NCBI GenBank assembly: GCA_964607545.1
Contig: CAZSLV010000024.1
Coordinates: 1 to 23,689 of the forward strand
Direction: 5' to 3'
DNA from: Gudongella sp964607545
GTDB taxonomy: Bacteria; Bacillota; Clostridia; Tissierellales; Tissierellaceae
DNA: 23,689 bases
The translations under genes were made by a program, and so were the position numbers. The notes under the pieces were generated by a model that was not told the DNA's origin, ran no database searches, and saw only the letters and a program-made list of their open reading frames with translations. This document shows, one piece after another, positions 6,940 through 15,043 of this stretch (the stretch's first letter is position 1; each line of letters begins with the position of its first letter).

Positions 6940-8362
6940 GGACAATAGCTTTGATGCTGTAATGGCAAGAAAGTCAGAAATAATGAAAAAATCAGTTGGG
7001 ATTGACTATGATATATTTGAAACAGGTAAGCTAGGCTTTGATTATGAAAGAATGATGAAAGAAACAGGTTACACCCTAGCTGAAATAGAAGAAATCCAAA
7101 AAGAAACTACAGTAGGGAACACCCCCCTATATGAATTAAGAAATATCACAAAGCTAGCTAGGAAATTTGCTAAAGAGGGCAAGGGGGCAAGGATCTTTAT
7201 AAAGGATGAGGCCAGCAACCCATCAGGTAGCTTTAAGGCAAGAAGGGCTGCTACTGCAGTTTATCATGCTCAAAAGCTAGGTTACAAGGGGGTTATAGCA
7301 GCAACTTCAGGTAACTATGGAGCAGCAGTTGCATCCCAAGCAGCCATGAGGGGTATGAAGTGTATTATCGTGCAAGAATGCTATGACTCACAAGGAAAAG
7401 GTCAGCCAGAAATTATTGAAAAGGCAAGAAAGTGTGAAGCTTACGGGGCAGAAGTTGTTCAATTATCTGTAGGACCAGAGCTCTTTTACTCCTTTTTATT
7501 ACTTTTAGAAGAAACAGGGTATTTTAATGCTTCCCTTTATACACCATATGGGATAGCAGGTGTTGAAACCCTAGGCTATGAATTGTCAATGGAATTTAGG
7601 GCAAAAGAAGGAAGAGACCCAGATGTATGTGTTGTAACTAACGCAGGTGGAGGAAACTTAACTGGAACTGCTAGGGGCTTTATAAAGGCAGGGGCTATGG
7701 ATACACAAATAATTGCAGCATCAGTATCCCTAGAAGGTCTTCATATGGCTAGTGATACTCAATTTAATAAAAAATCCTTTACAACAGGCCACACAGGCTT
7801 TGGAATACCTTTTGCTACCTGGCCAGATAGGTCAGATGTGCCAAGATCTGCTGCAAGGCCATTAAGGTATTTAGATAGGTATGTAACAGTTAACCAAGGG
7901 TCAGTCTTTTATATGACAGAATTACTTGCACAAATTGAAGGTTTAGAAAGAGGACCAGCTGGAAACACAGCCCTTGCAGCAGCCTTTAAGATAGCTCAAG
8001 AACTAGACCAAGACAAGATGGTAGTTGTTCAAGAAACAGAATACACAGGGGCTGGGAAACACATTATGCCACAACTTACCTTTGCCAAGGAAAATGGAAT
8101 AAAAATTCTCCAAGGGGATCCTTCTGATGAAGTACCAGGAGAAACAATTATACTTCCAAAAGACCCATCTTATCTTTGCATAAAAGACCTTGATATTGAA
8201 AATACAAAAAAATCTTATATAAGAAATTGCATAAAAAATAATAATCTTGATATAATTAATAAAGAAGACCTAGACTTTTTAGTAGCTGATACCAAGTCAG
8301 ATGAAAACTTTGTTAGAAAAGTCCTAGGTGAATTAGAAATTAAAGTTAAAGAGGAGGCATAA
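6932..8362 (+). CDS. ortB: 2-amino-4-oxopentanoate thiolase, PLP subunit OrtB
   Basis: This is the catalytic subunit of the ornithine-pathway thiolase, a fold-type II PLP enzyme related to threonine synthase and cysteine synthase. I take the ATG at 6932 (476 residues), because AGAGGAAGG at 6915-6923 lies 8 bases ahead. A GTG at 6923 is in frame but would overlap that site. The PLP lysine is probably K102 in NPSGSFKARRA, preceded by IFIKDEASN. ATSGNYGAAVASQAA follows, a phosphate/substrate loop typical of the fold, and VVTNAGGGNLTGTA is a likely PLP phosphate cup. The start overlaps the ortA stop, so translation is probably coupled. Confidence 0.92.
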   Translation: MTRDNSFDAVMARKSEIMKKSVGIDYDIFETGKLGFDYERMMKETGYTLAEIEEIQKETTVGNTPLYELRNITKLARKFAKEGKGARIFIKDEASNPSGSFKARRAATAVYHAQKLGYKGVIAATSGNYGAAVASQAAMRGMKCIIVQECYDSQGKGQPEIIEKARKCEAYGAEVVQLSVGPELFYSFLLLLEETGYFNASLYTPYGIAGVETLGYELSMEFRAKEGRDPDVCVVTNAGGGNLTGTARGFIKAGAMDTQIIAASVSLEGLHMASDTQFNKKSFTTGHTGFGIPFATWPDRSDVPRSAARPLRYLDRYVTVNQGSVFYMTELLAQIEGLERGPAGNTALAAAFKIAQELDQDKMVVVQETEYTGAGKHIMPQLTFAKENGIKILQGDPSDEVPGETIILPKDPSYLCIKDLDIENTKKSYIRNCIKNNNLDIINKEDLDFLVADTKSDENFVRKVLGELEIKVKEEA

Positions 8363-8365
8363 GCA

Positions 8366-8731
8366 ATGAAGAGACCTGATGATTTTAAGGAAAGACGAGT
8401 CCATCTTGCAGACCTTTCAGAAGCGGAACTAGAAGAAAGATTTTGGTCACTAGCAGAAAAGCTTGTTGAGCCAATAATTGACCTAGGCTATAAAAACACA
8501 TCTCCATCAATTGAAAGAAGTGTACTTTTAAGGATGGGTTTTTCAAGTGTAGAGGCTAAGAGCATAGTAGATAACTCTATAGACAGGGGCCTTATTGGAA
8601 AAGGGGCAGGGCAAATCGTCTATAAGCTAGCACAAAAAAAAGGTATATCAATTAGGGAAGCAGGCCTTTTACTAGTAGAAGGTAAGAGCTGGGATGAAGT
8701 TAAGCCTATGTTCGAAGGAGGTAGCAAGTAA
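8366..8731 (+). CDS. oraS: D-ornithine 4,5-aminomutase, small subunit OraS
   Basis: This small subunit of the adenosylcobalamin- and PLP-dependent aminomutase is needed with OraE to turn D-ornithine into (2R,4S)-2,4-diaminopentanoate. It has 121 residues, the usual size. It begins MKRPDDFKERRVHLADLSEAEL and ends VEGKSWDEVKPMFEGG, with a helical body and no cofactor motif of its own. GAGGAGG at 8351-8357 supports the start. Its TAA shares one base with the oraE ATG (8731), so the two subunits are translationally coupled. Confidence 0.92.
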   Translation: MKRPDDFKERRVHLADLSEAELEERFWSLAEKLVEPIIDLGYKNTSPSIERSVLLRMGFSSVEAKSIVDNSIDRGLIGKGAGQIVYKLAQKKGISIREAGLLLVEGKSWDEVKPMFEGGSK

Positions 8732-10947
8732 TGGAACTAAAACACAATGAAAAGCTAGATATACATGAAATATTAAAAGACCTTGAAAATTACAGACCTA
8801 AGAGAAGGGGCTGGCACTGGAGAGAGGGAGTTGGAGAAAAAAGACAAATAGGAAAATTTGAATACTACGATACATCAGAAAGTATGAAAAATTCCCAACC
8901 CCTACCTGCAGCCAAGTACTTTGACAACATTGACCCTCAACCACAACCAGTTATTACAACTGAGATAGCATCTGGTAGGTTTGAAGATGATATTAGGAGG
9001 ATGAGGATGGCTGCTTGGCATGGGGCAGACCATATAATGGTAATTAGGACAGCAGGCCAATCCCACTTTGAATCCTTAATAGAGGGGACTCCCCAGGGGG
9101 TAGGTGGAATTCCTATAACAAGAAAACAAGTTAGGGCCCAAAGAAAAGCCCTAGATGCAATAGAAGAAGAAGTAGGTAGGCCAATTAACTACCATTCATA
9201 TGTATCTGGAGTTGCAGGCCCTGAGATAGCAGTTATGTTTGCTGAAGAGGGAGTAAATGGGGCCCACCAAGATCCCCAGTACAATGTATTGTATAGAAAT
9301 ATAAATATGATTAGGTCATTTGTAGATGCTGCAGAAGCAAAGTCTATCATGGCTTGGGCAGATATAGCCCAAATAGATGGGGCCCACAATGCAAATGCTA
9401 CAGCTAGAGAAGCTTGGAAGGTAATGCCAGAGCTAATGGTTCAACATGCCATAAACTCAATATTTTCTGTTAAGGTTGGGATGAAAAAAGGAAACATTTG
9501 CCTTTCTACAGTACCACCAACAGCGCCTCCAGCACCATCTATGAGGTTGGACCTACCTTATGCAGTAGCCTTAAGAGACCTTTTTAGAGAGTATAGGATG
9601 AGGGCTCAAATGAATACCAAGTACATGGAATCCTCAACAAGGGAAGCTACAGTTACCCATGTATTAAACCTTCTTATATCTCAATTAACATCAGCAGATA
9701 TTCAATCTACAATTACCCCAGATGAGGGTAGAAATGTTCCTTGGCATATATATAACATTGAAGCTACAGATACTGCTAAACAAGCCTTTAACGGTATGGA
9801 TGGACTTATGTCAATGTTAGAAATAAAAAGAGACAACAGTGAATTAGGGGATAAGGTAAGGGAGCTTAAGGAAAGAGCTATCTTATTTATGGAAGAAATG
9901 TTAGAAATTGGAGGTTACTTCAAGGCAGTTTCTGAAGGCTTCTTTGTTGACTCAGGCCAGTACCCAGAACGTAATGGGGATGGGATAGTAAGAAAGATTG
10001 ATGGGGGAGTAGGAGAAGGAACTGTTTATGAAAGAGACAAAGACTACATGGCGCCAGTTACAGGAGTCTTTGGCTATAACAACCTAGAACAATATGGGAA
10101 AGAATATATAGATAATCCAGCCAAGCTAATTGGGGGAGGAACTTTTGAAAACCCTGAAATGATAGTTTATATAGACGAATTAGATGAAACTGACAATGTC
10201 AATGTTAGGTTAGAGGAAGTTAAGGACTTAATTGGAACCACTAACATAAAGCCAGAAATGGAATGGTTAGGAGATGGAATCATCCACCTTACTATGTTTT
10301 TACCAACTGATGTTCGTACAGCAGAATTTGCTGGCCTTGAAATTGCAAAGAGGATGAACCTTCATGATTGTGAAGTAATTCATAAGGAAATTATGCAAGA
10401 AGCTGAGGGAACTAGGGTAGAGGTAAAGGGTAAGGTAGACTTTTCAATAGATACAAGTAAATTAGTTATCCCTCCAAAGCCAGAAGAAATGTCAGATGAT
10501 GAAATAAGGGCTGATATTGATGAAAAGCCTCTAAGAGTAGTTGCTGCCACAGTAGGGGAAGATGAACACTCAGTAGGTATTAGGGAAATCATAGATATCA
10601 AACATGGGGGTATAGAAAAATACGGTATTGAAAGTCATATTTTAGGAACTTCAGTGTCCATAGAAAAGCTAGTTGATGCTGCAATTGAGTTAAATGCTGA
10701 TGCAGTCTTAACCTCAACCATCATCTCCCATGATGATATGCACTATAAAAACATGAAAAAACTAAATGAATATGCCATTGAAAGAGGAGTAAGGGATAAA
10801 CTTATATTTATAGCCGGTGGAACTCAAGTTTCAAATGAGCTTGCAGTTGCAAACGGAATGGATGCAGGATTTGGCCGTGGGACCAAGGGTTCACAAGTAG
10901 CCACCTTCCTAGTCAAGAAAAGACGTGAGATGGAAAATGAAGATTAA
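8731..10947 (+). CDS. oraE: D-ornithine 4,5-aminomutase, large subunit OraE
   Basis: This 738-residue catalytic subunit carries a TIM-barrel core followed by a C-terminal B12-binding Rossmann domain. The cobalamin motif is DEHSVG at residues 611-616, with H613 as the predicted lower cobalt ligand. K624, eleven residues on, matches the spacing of the known PLP-binding lysine in the characterised clostridial enzyme. There the Rossmann domain carries the internal aldimine and swings during turnover. ISHDDMHYKN and FIAGGTQVSNE complete the B12 domain. N-terminal blocks such as RTAGQSHFESLIEGTPQG and the barrel segment WADIAQIDGAHNANATARE are typical. The gene overlaps oraS by one base and the following reactivase by 11 bases. 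Confidence 0.95.
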   Translation: MELKHNEKLDIHEILKDLENYRPKRRGWHWREGVGEKRQIGKFEYYDTSESMKNSQPLPAAKYFDNIDPQPQPVITTEIASGRFEDDIRRMRMAAWHGADHIMVIRTAGQSHFESLIEGTPQGVGGIPITRKQVRAQRKALDAIEEEVGRPINYHSYVSGVAGPEIAVMFAEEGVNGAHQDPQYNVLYRNINMIRSFVDAAEAKSIMAWADIAQIDGAHNANATAREAWKVMPELMVQHAINSIFSVKVGMKKGNICLSTVPPTAPPAPSMRLDLPYAVALRDLFREYRMRAQMNTKYMESSTREATVTHVLNLLISQLTSADIQSTITPDEGRNVPWHIYNIEATDTAKQAFNGMDGLMSMLEIKRDNSELGDKVRELKERAILFMEEMLEIGGYFKAVSEGFFVDSGQYPERNGDGIVRKIDGGVGEGTVYERDKDYMAPVTGVFGYNNLEQYGKEYIDNPAKLIGGGTFENPEMIVYIDELDETDNVNVRLEEVKDLIGTTNIKPEMEWLGDGIIHLTMFLPTDVRTAEFAGLEIAKRMNLHDCEVIHKEIMQEAEGTRVEVKGKVDFSIDTSKLVIPPKPEEMSDDEIRADIDEKPLRVVAATVGEDEHSVGIREIIDIKHGGIEKYGIESHILGTSVSIEKLVDAAIELNADAVLTSTIISHDDMHYKNMKKLNEYAIERGVRDKLIFIAGGTQVSNELAVANGMDAGFGRGTKGSQVATFLVKKRREMENED

Positions 10948-12304
10948 TCTTCTTGTTGCAGAAATTGGTTCTACGACAACTGTAGTAAATGCTTTTGATG
11001 ATATTAATAAGGACCCTAAGTTTATTGGCCAAGGCCAAGGGGCAACCTCTGTCTTAGAAGGGGATGTAAACATTGGGCTTAAAAATGCCATAGATGACTT
11101 AAAAAAGTCCCTTGGTGTAGAAAGGCTTGAATATGATGACCTTATAGCCACCAGCTCTGCTGCTGGTGGACTTAGGATGAGTGTCCATGGCCTGGTATTT
11201 GATATGACCGTTAGGGCAGCCAAAGAGGCAGCCCTTGGGGCAGGGGCCAATATAAAGTTTGTAACTGCAGGTAAGCTAAGAAAGTCTGACTTAAAAAAGA
11301 TAGAAGAAATAAAACCAAACATAATTTTAATAGCAGGTGGAGTTGACTATGGGGAAAGGGAAACTGCCCTATACAATTCTGAATTAATAGCAAACTTAGG
11401 ACTTTCTATCCCTGTAATATATGCTGGAAATATTGAAAATGTAGAAGATGTAAAGGAAATATTTAAAAAAACAAATAATGAACTTTACATTGTTGAAAAT
11501 GTCTATCCAAATATTGATGAATTAAATATTGAGCCTACAAGGAAGGTCATCCAGTCAGTTTTTGAAAAACACATTGTCCATGCCCCTGGTATGGAGGACA
11601 TTAGAAACTTAGTAACAGGCAATATTATGCCAACCCCTGGGGCTGTAATGGAGGCAAGTCAACTTTTATATGATGCAATTGGAGACTTGATTACAGTTGA
11701 TGTAGGTGGTGCTACTACTGATGTCCACTCTGTTACAGAAGACTCTGAGGAAATAGCTAGGATAATTTTAAGTCCAGAGCCAAAGGCTAAGAGGACTGTA
11801 GAAGGGGACCTTGGGGTGTTTGTAAATATGAAAAACATTGTTGATATGGTAGGGGAAGAAAAGCTTTTAGAAGAACTTGAAATAAAGCCAGAAGACTTAA
11901 ATCACTTAATAAAGAACCACAAGCCCATACCAGAAAATGACCTTGAAAGAAAGTTTGTAGAGGTTTTAGCAGAACATGCCACCATAACTGGTGTTAAAAG
12001 GCACGGTGGGAAATTAAAGCAAATATATGGACCTACTGGGAAAAAGACCATAGCCCAAGGTAAGGACTTAACTGGGGTAAAGTACCTGATAGGAACTGGT
12101 GGAGCCCTAACTAGACTAGGTAAGAGGATGGATATCTTAAAAAAGATACCCCTATCTAACACAGGGACAGACCTATTACCAAATAATGAAGTAGAAATAC
12201 TAATTGACAACCATTATATTATGGCCTCCCTAGGGGTAATGTCAAAAAAATACCCAGAAGTTGCGCTAGATCTTTTGTTAAAGAGTTTTGGAATAAGGAA
12301 ATAA
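10937..12304 (+). CDS. Actin-fold ATPase, probable reactivating factor for the ornithine aminomutase (GlmL/MutL-like)
   Basis: This is a GlmL-type ATPase of about 455 residues. Such proteins accompany B12-dependent carbon-skeleton and aminomutases and are thought to reactivate them by removing damaged cobalamin. ATP-fold signatures are VAEIGSTTTVVNAFD at the N terminus (phosphate 1) and ITVDVGGATTDVHSV (phosphate 2), with LIGTGGALTRLG near the C terminus. I take the ATG at 10937, which overlaps oraE by 11 bases; a GTG at 10925 is also in frame. The overlap ties its expression to oraE and argues that OraS/OraE is its client. Direct evidence for that partnership is not in the sequence. Confidence 0.85.
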   Translation: MKINLLVAEIGSTTTVVNAFDDINKDPKFIGQGQGATSVLEGDVNIGLKNAIDDLKKSLGVERLEYDDLIATSSAAGGLRMSVHGLVFDMTVRAAKEAALGAGANIKFVTAGKLRKSDLKKIEEIKPNIILIAGGVDYGERETALYNSELIANLGLSIPVIYAGNIENVEDVKEIFKKTNNELYIVENVYPNIDELNIEPTRKVIQSVFEKHIVHAPGMEDIRNLVTGNIMPTPGAVMEASQLLYDAIGDLITVDVGGATTDVHSVTEDSEEIARIILSPEPKAKRTVEGDLGVFVNMKNIVDMVGEEKLLEELEIKPEDLNHLIKNHKPIPENDLERKFVEVLAEHATITGVKRHGGKLKQIYGPTGKKTIAQGKDLTGVKYLIGTGGALTRLGKRMDILKKIPLSNTGTDLLPNNEVEILIDNHYIMASLGVMSKKYPEVALDLLLKSFGIRK

Positions 12305-12314
12305 GGGGGCCAAT

Positions 12315-13376
12315 ATGGGATATCCAAGAGTTGTAATAGAAAAAAATAAGATTAAGCAAAATGTAAATGCAGTCTTAAACCTTATAGGGGATAGGGATAT
12401 TAGCCTTGCAGCTGTAACCAAGGGTTTTTGTGCCAACCCCCAAGTAGCAGAAGTTTTTGTAGATGCAGGGGTTGATTATTTAGCAGATTCAAGAATTGAA
12501 AACTTAAGGAAGTTAAAGGACTTAAAGATAAAAAAGATGATGCTAAGACTCCCTATGATTTCTGAAGTAGATGAATTAGTTAAATATGCTGACATATCCT
12601 TAAACTCAGAAATAGAAACTATCAAGGCCTTAAACAAGGCAAGTGAAAGACTTGGTAGGGTTCATGAAATTATTTTAATGGTAGACCTTGGGGACTTAAG
12701 AGAGGGTTACTATAAGGAGGAAGATCTTTTAAGTGCAGTTAAGGAAATCCTTGACCTAGCCTTTATTAAAATTAAGGGTTTGGGGGTTAACTTAACTTGC
12801 TACGGAGGGGTAATACCCAAGGCCCATATCTTAAATCGGCTCCTTGATTTAAAAAATAAAGTTGAAGAAGTTTATAATATTAAATTAGATATTATTTCAG
12901 GTGGTAACTCTTCCACAGTTTATCTTTTAAATAAGGACCTACCTAATGAAATAAACAACTTAAGACTTGGAGAAGCGGTAATTTTAGGTAGGGAATCAGC
13001 CTACCAGCAAAATATTGAAGGGACTGACCAAAATCCTTTTACCCTTGAAGCTGAGATTATAGAAGTAAAGGAAAAACCATCTGTTCCTACAGAAGAGATA
13101 GGAAGGGATGCCTTTGGGCAAAAGCCTACCTTTGTAGACAGGGGAGTTAGAAAGAGAATCCTATGTGCAGTAGGTAAGCAAGATATAGACTTAGAAACAC
13201 TTTTTCCAGTGGATAAGGATTTAATTATACTTGGAGGAAGCTCTGACCACCTTATTATTGATGGGTCCGATTCACCTAAGGACTATAAGGTTGGGGATAT
13301 ATTAGCCTTTCATATGGAGTATGTAAGCATGCTTAGAATAATGACATCTGAATATATAGAAAAACATGTGATATAA
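12315..13376 (+). CDS. orr: Ornithine racemase (PLP, alanine-racemase fold)
   Basis: Orr interconverts L- and D-ornithine and so feeds the D-specific aminomutase. The 353-residue protein has the alanine-racemase N-terminal PLP barrel. The lysine is K36 in LAAVTKGFCANP, followed by LADSRIENLRKLK and EIILMVDLGDLREG. IISGGNSSTVYLL and NNLRLGEAVILGR are the expected phosphate-binding and active-site blocks near the C-terminal side of the barrel. It is separated by 10 bp from the upstream ATPase gene and closes the operon. No ornithine transporter or NhaC-type antiporter follows, unlike in some related clusters. Confidence 0.92.
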   Translation: MGYPRVVIEKNKIKQNVNAVLNLIGDRDISLAAVTKGFCANPQVAEVFVDAGVDYLADSRIENLRKLKDLKIKKMMLRLPMISEVDELVKYADISLNSEIETIKALNKASERLGRVHEIILMVDLGDLREGYYKEEDLLSAVKEILDLAFIKIKGLGVNLTCYGGVIPKAHILNRLLDLKNKVEEVYNIKLDIISGGNSSTVYLLNKDLPNEINNLRLGEAVILGRESAYQQNIEGTDQNPFTLEAEIIEVKEKPSVPTEEIGRDAFGQKPTFVDRGVRKRILCAVGKQDIDLETLFPVDKDLIILGGSSDHLIIDGSDSPKDYKVGDILAFHMEYVSMLRIMTSEYIEKHVI

Positions 13377-13377
13377 T
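13369..13377 (+). promoter_or_regulatory. Possible extended -10 promoter for rarA
   Basis: TGATATAAT is a full extended -10 element (TGN-TATAAT) overlapping the orr stop codon. No good -35 is visible, which extended -10 promoters can tolerate. It would start transcription about 20 bases before the rarA ATG and free that housekeeping gene from the ornithine operon. Confidence 0.45.
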
Positions 13378-13406
13378 AAAGAAAACTATATTAAAAAGGT
13401 GATATT

Positions 13407-14726
13407 ATGGATTTGTTTACTATGTCAATGGAAGAAAATTTAAAAAAACAGGCCCCCCTAGCAGATAGGTTGAGGCCTGTTTTAATAGAGGAATTTGTAG
13501 GTCAAGACCATATATTAGGGGAGGGTAAGCACCTAAGTAGGTCTATTAAGGCTGACAGGATACACTCTATGATATTTTATGGGCCTCCTGGAACGGGAAA
13601 GACTACACTTGCTATGATTATAGCCAATCAAACTAAGATGAATTTTGAAAAGCTATCTGCTGTTACATCAGGGGTTAAGGATATTAGAGAGGTTGTAGGA
13701 AGGGCTGAGGAAGGGTTAAAACTATACAATAAAAGGACCATCCTCTTTATAGATGAAATTCATAGATTTAATAAGTCTCAGCAAGATGCCCTCCTACCCT
13801 TTGTAGAAAGGGGAATAATAATCCTTATAGGGGCAACTACTGAAAACCCCTACTTTGAAGTTAACAAGGCTCTTCTTTCAAGGGCCATGGTTATGGTCTT
13901 AAAGCCCCTAGAGAGAAAGGACCTAGAAAAACTACTAAATAGGGCCCTAGGGGATAAAGAAAAGGGACTTGGAAAATTTAAGGTTAACTTAAGTGATGAG
14001 GCCCGCGATTATCTCTTAACCATATCCCAGGGGGATGGGAGGATTTTACTAAATTCTCTAGAAATAGGAGTTTTATCTACAGAAGAAGATGATAAGGGTG
14101 TAAGGGTAATAGACCTTGATGGGATAAGGGAATCTATCCAAACAAAGACAGCCAAGTATGATAAGGGTGGAGATGAACACTACGATACAATCTCAGCCTT
14201 TATTAAGTCCATGAGGGGGTCTGACCCAGATGCCACCCTCTACTACTTAGCCAAGATGATAAATGCAGGAGAAGACCCAATCTTTATAGCAAGAAGGATT
14301 ATTATAGCAGCAAGTGAGGATGTTGGAAATGCAGATCCCATGGCCCTCCAAGTTGCAACAGCAGCCCTAAGTGGAGTCCATGCCATAGGTATGCCTGAAG
14401 GAAGGATTATCTTATCCCAAGCAGCCCTTTATGTTGCTTGTGCTAAAAAATCAAACGCAGCTTATATAGGGATAGATAAGGCCTTAGATGATGTAAAAAA
14501 CAAGGAAATTCCTCCTATACCAGGTTTTTTAAGAGATAGTCACTACAGTGGTTCAAAGGCCCTTGACCATGGTAAAAATTACTTGTACCCCCATAATTAT
14601 AAAAACAACTATGTAAAACAAGATTATTTACCAGAAGACCTCCAAGGGACAAGCTACTATAAGCCAAGTGAAAATGGCTATGAAAAGGTTATTAAAGACC
14701 ACCTTAAGGCCCTAAAGGAAGAATAA
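13407..14726 (+). CDS. rarA: Replication-associated recombination protein A, AAA+ ATPase
   Basis: RarA (MgsA) is a clamp-loader-like ATPase that acts at stalled replication forks. It has 439 residues. PLADRLRPVLIEEFVGQDHILG opens the AAA+ domain, with Walker A GPPGTGKT (59-66), Walker B TILFIDEIHRFNKSQQDALL, sensor segment IGATTENPYFEVN, and LLSRAMV with the arginine. The C-terminal part carries the tetramerisation region, with DPDATLYYLAKMI and the IARRIIIAASEDVGNADP signature. AAAGGTGAT at 13396-13404 serves as ribosome site. It is unrelated in function to the operon upstream and probably has its own promoter. Confidence 0.95.
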   Translation: MDLFTMSMEENLKKQAPLADRLRPVLIEEFVGQDHILGEGKHLSRSIKADRIHSMIFYGPPGTGKTTLAMIIANQTKMNFEKLSAVTSGVKDIREVVGRAEEGLKLYNKRTILFIDEIHRFNKSQQDALLPFVERGIIILIGATTENPYFEVNKALLSRAMVMVLKPLERKDLEKLLNRALGDKEKGLGKFKVNLSDEARDYLLTISQGDGRILLNSLEIGVLSTEEDDKGVRVIDLDGIRESIQTKTAKYDKGGDEHYDTISAFIKSMRGSDPDATLYYLAKMINAGEDPIFIARRIIIAASEDVGNADPMALQVATAALSGVHAIGMPEGRIILSQAALYVACAKKSNAAYIGIDKALDDVKNKEIPPIPGFLRDSHYSGSKALDHGKNYLYPHNYKNNYVKQDYLPEDLQGTSYYKPSENGYEKVIKDHLKALKEE

Positions 14727-14738
14727 GAGGAAAGCTTG

Positions 14739-14767
14739 TTGACAAAGGGCCTATAAATTACTATAAT
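14739..14767 (+). promoter_or_regulatory. Housekeeping (sigma-A) promoter of the asnS T-box leader
   Basis: A perfect TTGACA (14739-14744) and a perfect TATAAT (14762-14767) are separated by 17 bases. Transcription would start near 14774, just before stem I of the T-box leader. Confidence 0.85.
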
Positions 14768-14782
14768 TATTTAAAATAGATA

Positions 14783-15015
14783 AGACAGATAGGGTAGGAA
14801 AATAAATATAAGTATTACAGGGAGCCAGTAAGAGTGAAACGCTGGTATATATGATTTATTTAAAAAAGAACACCCCTTGAGTTTCTATCCTAAGTTTAGG
14901 TTAGACGGTTACCCCGTTATAGTTTTAAGTGGCTTTAAGCAATTTAAGGTGGCACCGCGGAAGAAACCTTTCGTCCTTATTATATTATTTGGATGTAAGG
15001 TTTTTGTTTTTTTGA
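14783..15015 (+). ncRNA. T-box riboswitch (Asn-type) controlling asnS
   Basis: This leader senses uncharged tRNA and lets transcription continue into asnS. The conserved T-box sequence AAGGTGGCACCGCGG is at 14946-14960. Stem I runs from about 14788 (TAGGGTAGGAAA) to about 14893 (TTTCTATCCTA). The probable specifier is AAC (asparagine) at 14869-14871, just before the conserved CCTTGAG-like stretch. The terminator pairs AAACCTT at 14964-14970 with AAGGTTT at 14997-15003, plus an inner CGTCC/GGATG stem, and is followed by a T-rich run to about 15014. The T-box sequence overlaps the antiterminator that would compete with this terminator. This fills the 317-base gap between rarA and asnS. Confidence 0.93.
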
Positions 15016-15043
15016 TTATTTAAAAATGATGGGAGGAAGAAAA

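Noticed and set aside
10909..11322. 137-codon open frame on the minus strand under the oraE/reactivase junction
   Set aside because: It overlaps two well-supported genes, lacks a start signal, and resembles nothing I recognise.
13377..13406. Terminator between orr and rarA
   Set aside because: No hairpin with a T tract could be found, so read-through from the ornithine operon into rarA remains possible.
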